Assembly: GCA_910587045.1 (NCBI GenBank)
Contig: CAJULG010000007.1
Location: forward strand, 1-64,000
Source of the DNA: an uncultured Lachnospiraceae bacterium
GTDB taxonomy: Bacteria; Bacillota; Clostridia; Lachnospirales; Lachnospiraceae
DNA length: 64,000 nucleotides
Direction: 5' to 3'
Positions 51,829 to 62,274 of the stretch are shown here, in pieces (the stretch's first letter is position 1; the number at the start of each line of letters is the position of its first letter). The notes under the pieces were generated by a model. It saw nothing but the letters and a program-made list of their open reading frames with translations. It had not been told where the DNA came from and made no database searches. The position numbers were made by a program, and so were the translations under genes.

Positions 51829-52642
51829 TTGTGAACTGATACAGGATTTAATACCATTATGTACAGATCATATGGCTTCCGCGGCAAGCCAGAGGGTTGT
51901 GATGGAGCATATAGAAGAATGTTCCGAATGCAAAGTCTGTTACAAACAGGTGGAACACGCAGAACCAAAACACAGGGAATCCGGGATGGCGGAGCAGAAG
52001 ACTGCAGATTATGCAGCACTGGCCCGAAGACTGGGTCGAAGAAGATGCCGGAACCGCTTTCTGGTTATTTTAGTGATGCTGGTGTTTGCCGGGTTTTCCA
52101 TATGCTGTCTGAACTTTGCAGCAGGCTATCGTCTGACTCCCCAGGCAGCAGCCAGTCTGGAAAGAAAGCTGAATCCGGAATCCGTGCTTCTTGGAGAATA
52201 TGACTGGGGAACAAGAAGATTCTATTTCTATGATTGTAAGAATTATTATATTATAACCGGCGTAAATCATACGTGGCATGGATGGATCAATGAAAGCTAT
52301 TACTTTGTATATGAAAAGAAACCAAAACCGGACGCCATTGAGATTACGGGAACGTTATGTTACTGGGCTGATGACCGGGAAGCCAAGATTCAGCTCTTAT
52401 CTGTACGCTGTTATGATGAGGCGGTGGCCCGCATTGAGGTCTCATTTTTTGGCAGGCAGACATCCCGGGAAATCCGGGATAATAATCTGGTAATCTTTGC
52501 CATTGAAGCACAGGGAGAGGAGAAGAAGGCAATGTTAAATACGCCTGCCGGAACCGCTTATGATGCAGAAGGCAATGTATTGTATTATCTGACGGAGAAG
52601 GAGGACATGAGCTGGGCGTGGATCAGGGCCGGATCGCAGTAA
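51818..52642 (+). CDS. Zinc-finger anti-sigma factor
   Basis: 274 residues; ATG 51818 fits AGTGAGGTG. The zinc-binding anti-sigma motif (HIEECSECKVC) lies near residue 30. One membrane segment (FLVILVMLVFAGFSICCLNF) near residue 90 splits the cytoplasmic anti-sigma domain from an outside sensor of about 160 residues. It is translationally coupled to the sigma factor, which it should hold inactive until an envelope signal is received. Confidence 0.85.
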   Translation: MKYDCELIQDLIPLCTDHMASAASQRVVMEHIEECSECKVCYKQVEHAEPKHRESGMAEQKTADYAALARRLGRRRCRNRFLVILVMLVFAGFSICCLNFAAGYRLTPQAAASLERKLNPESVLLGEYDWGTRRFYFYDCKNYYIITGVNHTWHGWINESYYFVYEKKPKPDAIEITGTLCYWADDREAKIQLLSVRCYDEAVARIEVSFFGRQTSREIRDNNLVIFAIEAQGEEKKAMLNTPAGTAYDAEGNVLYYLTEKEDMSWAWIRAGSQ

Positions 52643-52768
52643 GAGATATCTGTGAAACGCAAGGCCCCTGGCTGCAATTCCATATGGAAAAAGGACGGAT
52701 CTCCTGTTATAATGAGTCATACAACATAAATGGAGTTCAAGTGGAATTGTACTAAAAGGAGGAGACGT

Positions 52769-53743
52769 ATGAATTTCGGAATCAGTATATTGGGTATTTT
52801 TTGTATCTTTGGCGGTATTGGTATTGCCATTGTCAATCGTGTTTCCAGCAAGAAGATAATCGGCAATCCGTATCTTTTGATCGCAGGTATGGCACTGTTT
52901 GTTCTGGCTAACAGCTTTACCATTATTCCTACCGGAAATACGGGAGTCCGGACGACTTTCGGTCAGATTGATGAAGCAACCGTACCCACGGGATTTAACT
53001 GGAAGATACCATTTGTTCAGAAGATCAGTCTGGTAAACAACAAACAGCAGGATCTGACCTTTGATACGCAGATCTGGTCAGAGACAAAGGAACGGACGGC
53101 AATTTATTATTCCGATGTTACGGTAACCTATCAGATCAATCCGGAAAAGTCAGCCTGGATCTATGCGAATGTTTCGGATTATCAGAACGGACTGGTGCAG
53201 CAGAATATCGTATCCTCTGCTATCAAATCCAGCAGCAAGGTATTATCGGATGTGGATGCCACCAACCGGAGTATGATCGAACCACTGGTATTAGAGAATC
53301 TTCAGGCGAGCCTGAATGAAAAATACGGGGAGAACACCATCATAGTGAATAAGGTGGTCATCAGCAATACGGACTTTGAAGAAAGCTACAATCAGGCCAT
53401 TGCAAACAAGCAGCAGGCACAACTGGAGGCAGAACAGCAGGCGATCATCAATCAGCAGAATGTGGACAAGGCAGAGGCAGATGCCAAGGTATTGTTAACA
53501 GAGGCTCAGGCAAAAGCGGATGCCAAGATGATCGAGGCCCAGGCAGAGGCGGATGCGAATAAATTGCTGGAGGAATCCCTGACCAACAGTATATTGCAGG
53601 AAATGTATATCAATAAATGGGATGGAGTAATGCCAAGCGTTCTGACCGGTGATGATACCGGATTTATGTTTAATGTCGATACAGGTAACAATGCCACAAG
53701 GACAAATACACCTGCAAGCACGCAGCAAAGTACGGAAGAGTAA
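52769..53743 (+). CDS. SPFH/prohibitin-family membrane protein
   Basis: 324 residues from ATG 52769 (AAAAGGAGGAG upstream). N-terminal hydrophobic segments are followed by an SPFH domain (IPTGNTGVRTTFGQI, YSDVTVTYQI), and a long alanine/glutamate-rich coiled coil (EADAKVLLTEAQAKADAKMI) up to about residue 275. Such proteins form membrane scaffolds near proteases or other envelope machines. It is preceded by the ECF/anti-sigma pair but has its own spacing of 126 bases. Confidence 0.88.
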   Translation: MNFGISILGIFCIFGGIGIAIVNRVSSKKIIGNPYLLIAGMALFVLANSFTIIPTGNTGVRTTFGQIDEATVPTGFNWKIPFVQKISLVNNKQQDLTFDTQIWSETKERTAIYYSDVTVTYQINPEKSAWIYANVSDYQNGLVQQNIVSSAIKSSSKVLSDVDATNRSMIEPLVLENLQASLNEKYGENTIIVNKVVISNTDFEESYNQAIANKQQAQLEAEQQAIINQQNVDKAEADAKVLLTEAQAKADAKMIEAQAEADANKLLEESLTNSILQEMYINKWDGVMPSVLTGDDTGFMFNVDTGNNATRTNTPASTQQSTEE

Positions 53744-53875
53744 GCAGAGCCGGTAGAAAGTGTCCCAAAGACTATGGCAGTCTGGACACTCGGCGCCCGG
53801 GGATTTGGTTATATAGCAGAAGGGATTTAGAGGAACAGAAAAAAACAGGATGAGGAGAAAAGAAAGAATACGGGA

Positions 53876-54739
53876 ATGAGAATGAAAATAAGGAGAATGC
53901 ATTGGAAGGCTCTTGCCTGTATTATCAGTATATGCATATTATCCGGATGCGGGAATCGCACTATGGAAAATGAAAGCAGTGCGGATCCGGTGAATGATAG
54001 TCCGCTGGAAACATGGTTTGATTCCATTACCGGAGACATGCTGGACGCCTGTAACAGTGAGCCTGAAACAATAGAGGCGTTCGATCATGATCCGTTGATC
54101 TTATTAAACTGGTATCGGGATGATATTCGTTTATATGGAATCAACGTAGGAGAGGGACGGAAGGATGAAGCTACACTTCTTTATGTTCAGGGGGAGAAGG
54201 TACTGCTCCCCTATCCTTATCGAAATCTTTACTATGATACCCCCGACGTGAATGTACTGGATGCAGACGAAGACGGTAAAGAGGAGATTGTGATCAGTCG
54301 AAGGAACGGAATCGGTACGCCGGGGTACTGGTTTACTCTGCTGATCGTAGATCAGGAGAACGACTGGGTCATTCACGAATACGATCAGTGTGTAGAAGAT
54401 ATTGAGGCTCTGGTCGAATACCGGTATCAGGATGCTTCTGATACGCTTACGTTCTTAAACCGGAGGACCGGAAAGGTTTTAACAGAGATTCCACTCCCGG
54501 ACTGGACAGAAGAATATCCGTATGCGGGTAAAGTAGAATACGCAAACAGTATAAGATATGATGTAAAGACCATGCAGTTACAGGTTGAACCATGGATTTT
54601 GCTTGAAAATTCGCTGCCATACTGGCCTGTTGCATTTGTATTTGATATTCAGTACCGGAACGGGGAATTTGAAATAGAGATAAATGATGTACAGTATGTT
54701 TCTATGGCAATGGCGATCAGAATGGGGTGTGAAACATGA
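53876..54739 (+). CDS. Lipoprotein with a D-x-D-x-D-G motif, unknown function
   Basis: 287 residues; lipobox LSGC (Cys about 26). An FG-GAP/VCBS-like metal-binding motif, VLDADEDGKEEIVI, lies near residue 123. The remainder is beta-rich. Start is uncertain between ATG 53876 and nearby ATGs. Its end overlaps the next gene by ATGA, so the two are coupled. Similar motifs occur in two more proteins in this cluster. Confidence 0.65.
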   Translation: MRMKIRRMHWKALACIISICILSGCGNRTMENESSADPVNDSPLETWFDSITGDMLDACNSEPETIEAFDHDPLILLNWYRDDIRLYGINVGEGRKDEATLLYVQGEKVLLPYPYRNLYYDTPDVNVLDADEDGKEEIVISRRNGIGTPGYWFTLLIVDQENDWVIHEYDQCVEDIEALVEYRYQDASDTLTFLNRRTGKVLTEIPLPDWTEEYPYAGKVEYANSIRYDVKTMQLQVEPWILLENSLPYWPVAFVFDIQYRNGEFEIEINDVQYVSMAMAIRMGCET

Positions 54740-57015
54740 AAAGGAGAAGACAATACAGAAATATCTGGCTGAATACAGTTACAGCAACAGTATTAATGAT
54801 CATTTTTGTCATATTCCCGTTGTTTTTTATCCTGTGTTCCGAAGGAAGCAAGGTATTCCAGGTGTTAAGTGTTGTGGTAACCTTTGTACTGGCAGTTATC
54901 ATCTGGAAACTCATTCGTGCATGGATACTCTGGATCGTACTGGATCAGTGTGATTTTGAATCCTATCGGATCTATCAGGAAAGGATCCTGCGCATGAAGC
55001 GAAATCGAAATAACGCGAAGCTGTACCTTTCGATATTCCAGACTTATCTGGTGTTAGGATGTCATGACGAGTGTCAGAGTGTGATCGATGAACTGAACCG
55101 GCTCCATGAAAAGCTGTCAGATCTGCAGAAGATCAATTATCAGTTATTATATATTGACTATTTATCGGTTGAAAAAGGGTATCCGGCATTAAAGGAGGAC
55201 ATTGAAAAGGCGGCGGAAGCCTTTGCCGGCCTGGAAAAGCTTCCGCAGGAGAGAAAGGACAAATTGCAGCTTTCCATAGCGATACGCAAAGCGTTTGCGG
55301 AGGAACAATGGGAGACCGCTGTTGAGTATTTGAAAAGCAGTCAGAAGTCTACTGTTTTTGAAGAGGTAAATCATGCGTTTAGTCTTGGCAAATGCTATGA
55401 TGCGATGAAAAATGAACAGCAGGCGGCACAGGAATATGAATTTGTTCGAAAATGGGGCGGCAACACCAGATATGTTGCTCTGGCAAATACTCTGCTGACT
55501 GCCAGGTCTTCCGACGATATCAGGAAGCCGGAGGCATCAAAAAACGGATTGCGCAGTATTGCCGGAAATCTGCTGGCCGCCGTCCTGATTATAGTAATTA
55601 CTCTTTCCGTAAATTATTATAGTCTCCATGGAAGCAGCATGCTGGAGGTTTATCAGAAACGCTATCTGGCCGGAGGAGAAGGAGGGACAATTCTTTATTC
55701 AGAAAAGGTTGGTGATTATGAAATAGCAATCCTGGATGCAGATGAAGAAATCGTTTACTGCTTATTTCAGGTATCTTCTCAGGCATCCGGCACCCGCTAC
55801 AAAATGGTTCGATCCTTTCATACAGAGCAGACTCTGAGGGATCAGGAAGCAGAACTGGAACAGCTGGAAAAGGTATTCTCATTCTCAGAAAGTGAGAGCG
55901 AATTTTATCAGGAAAGTGCAATCAAAAGGAACGTACGGGCGGTCATAACCGGGTTCTATAAAGACAGTAATTTCTTTTTGCGTGAGACCTTCCCGTGTAT
56001 AGGTATTTCCTGTTATCCTGAAGTTGAACATGTAACAGTAAACGGGCAGCAGGTGAATGTAGAAATGATCAATATACCGGGAGAGCAACAGCCGGTCTGT
56101 CTCTGGCGGACAGAGCCGCTTGATCTGAACGGAAAAATACAGGTAGAATATGAAGAAAACAGTGAAGAGGATATACCGGAGCGCGATGCTGACGATAAGC
56201 TGAGCGAGGAAGATCTGGTATGGTATATGGATCTTTGGGCAGAAGCTCTGGAGCCGCTTATGGCGGAAGAGGAATCTAGGCAGCTAGACCATATGGAGTG
56301 GGATGAGAAAATCCGGCTCTATATGGAATATGACTGGATCAGTGATGAACGCATTGGCAGGACTATGGCATATGTTAACAACTGGCTCATGCAGCTTGCC
56401 GATCTGAATCTGGACGGACAGCCGGAGATGCTGGTATCGGAATGCTTCTTAAATATGGATGAGGATATTACACATATCTATACAATAGAAGATGGAGAAG
56501 TTATCTATTGCGGAAAAATCATTGCAGGGCCGGCATATCAGGATAATGATTTTTTTGGCGGGCTGGATTATCTGCCGTCTTATTATATTGATGTATATCA
56601 GAATGAGGCAGGTGAATTTCGATATCTCAGTTGCGAGGACTGCTTGTATTCAAGCGGATATTATCAGATATATGTAAGTGATTTTGATGGGACGGGTATT
56701 TGTGCCGAACCGGCATTTGCGATCGGATATACTTATGATGCACAAGATAGAAAGGTTTTCAGCTATACAACAGGGGATTGGTTGAACCGTGATAATGAAG
56801 TGGAGGATGATGAGCATTGTTCTGCATTTGAACAGATGATGGAAGGGTATATGGAAGGATATGAAAAAATAGATATTGATTTTGCAGTATCCGGATATCG
56901 TGTACCGGCATTTGCAGGAGAATTGCCGGAGGAACAGAAGGAAATTGTGAGGAAGAATATCATGGCAGGATTTGCGCAGGTGCTGGAGTATAATGGTACT
57001 GCCTTATATTATTAA
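54736..57015 (+). CDS. Membrane protein with TPR-like region and D-x-x-x-D-G motif, unknown function
   Basis: 759 residues. Two N-terminal membrane segments (MIIFVIFPLFFILC and VVVTFVLAVIIWKLI) are followed by a helical TPR-like part (residues 95-255). Another membrane segment (NLLAAVLIIVITLSVNYY) lies near 280. The outside C-terminal domain holds LADLNLDGQPEMLVS near residue 553. The start overlaps the lipoprotein stop. It resembles a tethered sensor or scaffold, but no family is named. Confidence 0.6.
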   Translation: MKRRRQYRNIWLNTVTATVLMIIFVIFPLFFILCSEGSKVFQVLSVVVTFVLAVIIWKLIRAWILWIVLDQCDFESYRIYQERILRMKRNRNNAKLYLSIFQTYLVLGCHDECQSVIDELNRLHEKLSDLQKINYQLLYIDYLSVEKGYPALKEDIEKAAEAFAGLEKLPQERKDKLQLSIAIRKAFAEEQWETAVEYLKSSQKSTVFEEVNHAFSLGKCYDAMKNEQQAAQEYEFVRKWGGNTRYVALANTLLTARSSDDIRKPEASKNGLRSIAGNLLAAVLIIVITLSVNYYSLHGSSMLEVYQKRYLAGGEGGTILYSEKVGDYEIAILDADEEIVYCLFQVSSQASGTRYKMVRSFHTEQTLRDQEAELEQLEKVFSFSESESEFYQESAIKRNVRAVITGFYKDSNFFLRETFPCIGISCYPEVEHVTVNGQQVNVEMINIPGEQQPVCLWRTEPLDLNGKIQVEYEENSEEDIPERDADDKLSEEDLVWYMDLWAEALEPLMAEEESRQLDHMEWDEKIRLYMEYDWISDERIGRTMAYVNNWLMQLADLNLDGQPEMLVSECFLNMDEDITHIYTIEDGEVIYCGKIIAGPAYQDNDFFGGLDYLPSYYIDVYQNEAGEFRYLSCEDCLYSSGYYQIYVSDFDGTGICAEPAFAIGYTYDAQDRKVFSYTTGDWLNRDNEVEDDEHCSAFEQMMEGYMEGYEKIDIDFAVSGYRVPAFAGELPEEQKEIVRKNIMAGFAQVLEYNGTALYY

Positions 57016-57060
57016 TACAGTAAGAAACATGGAAGTAGAATTAAAAAGAGTAAAAAAATA

Positions 57061-57088
57061 TTGCATTTTACAAAAAGTCTGTTATAAT
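57061..57088 (+). promoter_or_regulatory. Possible promoter for the broken Rpn-like gene
   Basis: TTGCAT (57061-57066), a 16-bp spacer and TATAAT (57083-57088) in an AT-rich gap with no other gene. Confidence 0.45.
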
Positions 57089-57213
57089 TATTATAAAATT
57101 TCTAAATATTCAAATGAATAATAATTCAATCCAGTTATCGAAAAAAATTTATACAATCCATTTTGAATTTATTGAATAAAGGAAAATAATGTGTTACACT
57201 AAAGGGAGAATAC

Positions 57214-57721
57214 ATGCATAAAAAGCAAATGAATAAACCCTTTGAAGAAGAGTATTATCATTTTTCTCTGCACCTTCGACTATTATGGAGAAGGAAGACA
57301 TATCTATACCTTTGAGAACCGGTGCCGGGAAAATCTTAAGCTCAGCTTTGGAGATGAGACGATTAAGATTATTTTGAATACAAAGGGAACACAGAAGGAT
57401 GCTTCCCGGGAACTGCTCGATTTTCTTACATATATAGAAAGCGGGAACCCCACCGATGATTATACACAGGAATTGGAGAACGAGATTAACAGGGTGAGAG
57501 GAAATGAGGAAAGGAGGCTGGACTATATGACACTATATCTGAAACAGCAGGAAATCTATATGGATGGAAGGGAAGAGGGGAAAGCAGAAGGAATTGCAGC
57601 CTTGATTGAAATTTCACAGGAATGGAGGAAAACACTGGAAGAGACCCGTAAGGTTATTGTGGAAAAGTTTTCTTTGAATGCAGTTGAAGCAGAGGGGTAC
57701 ATGAAAAAGTATTGGAAGTAA
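57214..57721 (+). pseudogene. Broken Rpn/PD-(D/E)XK nuclease gene with an internal deletion
   Basis: ATG 57214 follows AAAGGGAGA and encodes MHKKQMNKPFEEE, the normal opening of Rpn-family proteins. That frame ends soon. From 57242 another frame reads SIIIFLCTFDYYGEGRHIYTF in part (key parts FLCTFDYYGEG and RHIYTFENRC) and continues with DFLTYIESGNP and a C-terminal helix to TAA 57721. The middle third, which holds the nuclease core, is missing and the frame is shifted. About 280-300 residues would be usual; 159 remain. Confidence 0.8.
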
Positions 57722-57735
57722 AGAACAGGAACAAG

Positions 57736-57769
57736 GCCGGGATCTGATAACGGATTTCCGGCTTTTTTT
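57736..57769 (+). terminator. Terminator after the broken Rpn gene
   Basis: GCCGG (57736-57740) and CCGGC (57758-57762) with extra pairing of GATC/GGAT, followed by seven T. Confidence 0.75.
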
Positions 57770-57877
57770 GCGTTTTATTTCAATATAAAATTTAATTTTG
57801 AATCCCGCTTGACATCTGTGAGTCAATATGTTTTATTACTAATAATTATATAACGAATATTATACAGGAGATTATTT

Positions 57878-58450
57878 ATGCCGCCAAAATTCAAAATTAC
57901 CAAAGAGATGATCGTCGATGCAGGTGTTGAAATTGTCCGTGAAAGCGGGATTGAAAGCATCAACGCGAGGACGATTGCCAAACGCCTGAACTGCTCTACC
58001 CAGCCGGTTCTGTACAGCTTTAAAACGATAGAAGAGGTCAAGTGTGCGATCTATGAAAAGCTGGATCATTATCACACAGAGTATCTGATGAACATACAGG
58101 ATGAGGATATTCTGCTTGGCATAGGTCTGAATTACATTCGATTTGCTATCCGGGAACCCAATAGCTTTCGCTTTCTGTTTCAGTCGGGCTATGCGAAGGA
58201 AAACAGCCTGCTTGAAATGGTGGAATCGGAGGAACTCAGGCCGGTTCTTTCGGTAATGCAGCAGGCCATGGGAATGACCGCAGAAAGGACAAAGGAGATT
58301 TTTCTGACCATTGCATTATTTGCGCATGGTTATGCAAGCATTATTGCCAACAACGCATTGGAATTTGATGAGAAGGTGATCGCAATGCATCTGAAACGGG
58401 CATACCGGGGAGCAGTGCTGGCGACGGAGGAGGCTGCGTATGACCGGTAG
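57878..58450 (+). CDS. TetR-family regulator
   Basis: 190 residues. The N-terminal helix-turn-helix is TKEMIVDAGVEIVRESGIES and ARTIAKRLNCSTQPVLYSF; the C-terminal part is a ligand-type helical domain. A TTGACA lies at 57809-57814. The end overlaps the lipoprotein gene by 11 bases, so the pair is probably cotranscribed and the regulator may control it. Confidence 0.88.
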   Translation: MPPKFKITKEMIVDAGVEIVRESGIESINARTIAKRLNCSTQPVLYSFKTIEEVKCAIYEKLDHYHTEYLMNIQDEDILLGIGLNYIRFAIREPNSFRFLFQSGYAKENSLLEMVESEELRPVLSVMQQAMGMTAERTKEIFLTIALFAHGYASIIANNALEFDEKVIAMHLKRAYRGAVLATEEAAYDR

Positions 58451-59840
58451 AAACATAACGGTTAGTCTTATCATGGGCATATTGCTTTTACATTTGACAG
58501 GCTGTACCGGGGATACGGGCCAGGAAGTGAAAAAAGAAATGGAGACATCCGGAGGGGTACAGAAACAGTCAGAACAAACGGAATCACCGGAACAGTCGGA
58601 GCTGCCGGAGGTATATTCCGATATGGAGGAGGTAAAAGCGCTTGAGCTGCCGGAGGATATGCTGGCGTACTGGATGGTACTGACCGGAAGGAAGGCATTT
58701 GTCAGTACGGATGATGAATATCGGGAATTCTATTGGGACGAATACTGCTGGACCTTTGGTGAACCGCAGATTCCCCGCAGAGCAGATGAGTTTATGCTTG
58801 TAGATATGAATGGGGACGGGGCAGATGAGGTCGTATTGTATTGTTTGCCGGAATCTACGCAGGTTCTGCATTATGAGGATGGTGTTGTATATAGCTACCA
58901 GTTTGTGTTCCGGGGAATGAAGCGGATTCGTACAAATGGAATCTATGAGGGTTCCGGTGGTGCGGCAAGCACCGGTTATTACAGGCTTACGGAATTGAAT
59001 GCAAGCGGGTATGAAGAAGAAATACTGACCCGGCTGGATAATGGATATTATGAAGTGGGAGGAAAGGAGGTATCGTATGAAGAATTTCTTGACTATGGAT
59101 TACAGTACATAGAGTCGGTTGAATTGGCAGAAACTGTGGAGTTTACAGATGCGATGCTGGATACTGCGCTGCTGGGGGATCTGCCGGAGGAGGATCTCCG
59201 TATCGTGAAGCGGATTCCTGCAGATGGAGAAAAAGCGCTGGCGGTCAACGAGCCGGGTATGGGAATGCATAAGATGATGTTCTGGCTTGTGGCAAATGAT
59301 CATTGTGAATTTATCAGCACGGATGACAGGGACTACAGGGAGCAGGAGTTTTATCTGAAGGATTTCCGGAGGCGTCTTGGAAGCGATGCATTGGACTACC
59401 ATGTGAACCGGTTCGCACTGGCTGATCTGGACGGGGATGGAAGAGATGAGCTGCTGCTGGAGTGTGATCCGGAGGTAATTCAGGTGCTGCATTTTGAGAA
59501 CGAAGTATATTATCCGGAATATGGAACGACTCCTGATAAAGGCCGGATCTATAGTTATCAGTTTCCGGCCGGAGAGATACGGGGAATCCGCAGAGACGGG
59601 GTTTATCACAGGTACGGGAGCAGTTCCAGATTCGCCTATCACAGGATCACAGAATTTAATACCGGAGGGTATCTGGATGAGACAATAGCAAGGTGTTTTA
59701 ACGGTCGCTATGAGGTAGAGGGAGAGGAGGCATCGGAGGAAGAATTCTATGCCTATATTGAATCCCTTGGGGATGGAGAGCAGATAACGTTTATGGATTT
59801 TACGGAGGAGAATCTGGATCGGTATTTATTGGGGCAATAG
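58440..59840 (+). CDS. Lipoprotein with two repeated D-x-D-G domains, unknown function
   Basis: 466 residues; lipobox LTGC (Cys about 22). It has two similar halves, each with a metal-binding-like motif: LVDMNGDGADEVVLYC near residue 119 and LADLDGDGRDELLLEC near 327. Each is followed by a QVLHYED/QVLHFEN stretch and YSYQF, so an internal duplication is visible. AGGAGG precedes the start inside the TetR gene. Shares the motif with the proteins at 53.9-57.0 kb. Confidence 0.65.
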   Translation: MTGRNITVSLIMGILLLHLTGCTGDTGQEVKKEMETSGGVQKQSEQTESPEQSELPEVYSDMEEVKALELPEDMLAYWMVLTGRKAFVSTDDEYREFYWDEYCWTFGEPQIPRRADEFMLVDMNGDGADEVVLYCLPESTQVLHYEDGVVYSYQFVFRGMKRIRTNGIYEGSGGAASTGYYRLTELNASGYEEEILTRLDNGYYEVGGKEVSYEEFLDYGLQYIESVELAETVEFTDAMLDTALLGDLPEEDLRIVKRIPADGEKALAVNEPGMGMHKMMFWLVANDHCEFISTDDRDYREQEFYLKDFRRRLGSDALDYHVNRFALADLDGDGRDELLLECDPEVIQVLHFENEVYYPEYGTTPDKGRIYSYQFPAGEIRGIRRDGVYHRYGSSSRFAYHRITEFNTGGYLDETIARCFNGRYEVEGEEASEEEFYAYIESLGDGEQITFMDFTEENLDRYLLGQ

Positions 59841-60048
59841 TCAGATTTTAAAATTTCGTTTACTGTATCCAGAGATTATTTCGAAGGCAGGCGGGCGGTT
59901 TCTATGAGGATGAATACAGAAATGTCCGTATTGGAGGCGTATATAGAAAGCTCATATAATATAATTGTACAGAATGCCTATCTATGTTATGATATACCAC
60001 AGAAGAATCCAGGGGATTTACTATATTACAGATAGGGAGAGTACAGGC

Positions 60049-62142
60049 ATGAATACGTTAAAGACAAAGGTAGTATGTTTAGTTGTGATCTGTTCCATTG
60101 TATCCATTGCCGTTTGCGGAGGCTTAAGCCTGCGTGAGACGTCAAAGATGTCGAATCAGAATGCAGAACAGATCATGTCCATGCAGTGTGAGAACAGCAG
60201 TCAGAAGATCAATACCACACTGAGTCAGGTGGCGCAGTCAGTGGATACACTGGCGGAGATCGCAGTGCAATCACTGACGGATTTTAAAAAGTTTCAATCC
60301 AGTAAGGATTATGTAGAAGAATATACCAGAGCATTAGAGCCGGTGGCGTTAGAGTGTGCCAACAATACGGAGGGTGCTTTGACCTATTATATCCGGTATA
60401 ATCCGGAATTCACGGAACCGACCTCCGGTATCTTTGCAACCAGAGAATCTGCAGATGCGGAATTTGAACAGTTGGTGCCTACGGATTTCAGTATGTATGA
60501 TTCTGATGATGTGGAACATGTAGGCTGGTATTACATACCGGTGCAGAACGGGGAACCAACCTGGATGGACCCATATCTCAATTCCAATATTAATGTATAT
60601 ATGATCTCTTACGTGGTTCCGATTTATGTGGATGGCGTGTCTGTAGGAATCGTAGGTATGGATATTGAATTTACCAGTATTGAAACAACAGTCAGGGACG
60701 CTGTCGTATACGATACCGGTAAGGCATTTCTTCTGAATTCGCAGAATCAGATCGTATATCATCCGGATATTGAATTTGGAACTGCTCTGAGCGATATGAA
60801 CGACAAGGGACTGTCCACCCTGACAGCAGCGCTGGAGGACAGCAACAGGGCCGGAGCTGCGATTCACTATTCACGAAATGGGATGAAGAAGGAAGGATAT
60901 TACCGGAATCTGGAGAATGGCATGAAGTTCGTACTGGCAGCACCGCGGTCTGAGCTGCAGTCAGATGCCAACCGGATCGTGAAGGTCATACTGGTAGCAG
61001 GACTGATCGCAGTTATCTTTTCTGCAATGGTAGGATTTCTTCTGAGCAATGGAATTGCGTCTCCGATCCGGCAGATGACAGAGATCATTCGAAAGATTTC
61101 CTCCCTGGATCTGACACGGGATGAGCGGATTGACCATTTAAGCAGGATGAAGGATGAGACGGGAGCCATGTCCCGGGCAGTACAGGAAATGAATGACCGT
61201 CTGCTGGATATGGTTCAGCAGTTAGAAGAAACCGGGGTTGTAGTCATGCAGAATGCAGGACAGCTGAAGGACAGCTCCGAAGGCGTCAGTGAGATGTGCA
61301 GTGACAGTTCTGCAACTACCCAGGAGCTTGCTGCCGCCATGGAGGAGTCCTCTGCTACAACGGAAAATATTACACATAATATTGAAACAGTAAATAACAA
61401 TGCAAAAGAGATCATGTCTCTTTCCATGAATGGAGAGACGGATTCACGGCAGATACTGGAGAGAGCCCAGTCTCTGAACACCACTACTACGCAGGCAGCG
61501 GAGCGGACCCGGAGCATGTACGAGCAGGTACGCAGGGAGACCGAGGCTGCCATGGAGAAATCAAAGGCGGTAGACCGGATCAATGAATTGACAAAGACCA
61601 TTTTAGAGATATCTTCCCAGACCAATCTTCTGGCGCTGAATGCTTCCATTGAAGCAGCAAGGGCAGGAGAGTCCGGCAGAGGCTTTGCTGTAGTGGCTGA
61701 TGAGATCGGGAACCTTGCTACCCAGACGCAGGATACCGTCAGTGATATCGACCGGATCATCAAGGAAGTATACGAAGCAGTCAGCAGCATGGCAGACTGT
61801 TTGAACTCTTCGACGGATTTTCTGGAGAATACTGTTCTGGAGGATTACAATTCCTTTATCCAGGTAAGTGATCAATACGCAGCGGATGCCGGGAATTTTG
61901 AGTCCAGCATGCAGGAGATCAGTGAGGCGGTGGGAGGCTTAAGCTCCGCTATTGAAGAAATTACAGAAGCGATTGAGGGCATCAGCCGAATGACAGAGGA
62001 ATCTGCTGCCGGAATATCCATGATCGCAGAAAAGACTTCTGAGATCGTACAGCGGATGTCCGATGAAGGGGAACTGGTCATGGTAAATCAGGAGAAGGCA
62101 CAGGCGCTGGGTGAGATCGTAGGAAGCTTTACCATTGAATAG
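60049..62142 (+). CDS. Methyl-accepting chemotaxis protein (dCache type)
   Basis: 697 residues from ATG 60049 (GATAGGGAGAG upstream). A first membrane segment ([20 protein letters not shown]) is followed by a dCache-like outside domain of about 260 residues ([33 protein letters not shown]). A second membrane segment near residue 315, a HAMP domain and the signalling tip [19 protein letters not shown] with GFAVVADEI complete it. No chemotaxis or flagellar genes are in the window, so it must serve a system encoded elsewhere. Confidence 0.93.
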   Translation: MNTLKTKVVCLVVICSIVSIAVCGGLSLRETSKMSNQNAEQIMSMQCENSSQKINTTLSQVAQSVDTLAEIAVQSLTDFKKFQSSKDYVEEYTRALEPVALECANNTEGALTYYIRYNPEFTEPTSGIFATRESADAEFEQLVPTDFSMYDSDDVEHVGWYYIPVQNGEPTWMDPYLNSNINVYMISYVVPIYVDGVSVGIVGMDIEFTSIETTVRDAVVYDTGKAFLLNSQNQIVYHPDIEFGTALSDMNDKGLSTLTAALEDSNRAGAAIHYSRNGMKKEGYYRNLENGMKFVLAAPRSELQSDANRIVKVILVAGLIAVIFSAMVGFLLSNGIASPIRQMTEIIRKISSLDLTRDERIDHLSRMKDETGAMSRAVQEMNDRLLDMVQQLEETGVVVMQNAGQLKDSSEGVSEMCSDSSATTQELAAAMEESSATTENITHNIETVNNNAKEIMSLSMNGETDSRQILERAQSLNTTTTQAAERTRSMYEQVRRETEAAMEKSKAVDRINELTKTILEISSQTNLLALNASIEAARAGESGRGFAVVADEIGNLATQTQDTVSDIDRIIKEVYEAVSSMADCLNSSTDFLENTVLEDYNSFIQVSDQYAADAGNFESSMQEISEAVGGLSSAIEEITEAIEGISRMTEESAAGISMIAEKTSEIVQRMSDEGELVMVNQEKAQALGEIVGSFTIE

Positions 62143-62274
62143 GACATGGAAGTTTCGGTTCGACAGATTTCTTTGACAGAAAATCTATTTCATGTTACAG
62201 TTAATGTATTCCTGTTCAGGAGTTGAAGCATTGTCTGCACAGCAGGACAAAATAAGGGAAAGAGGAGAAGAATT

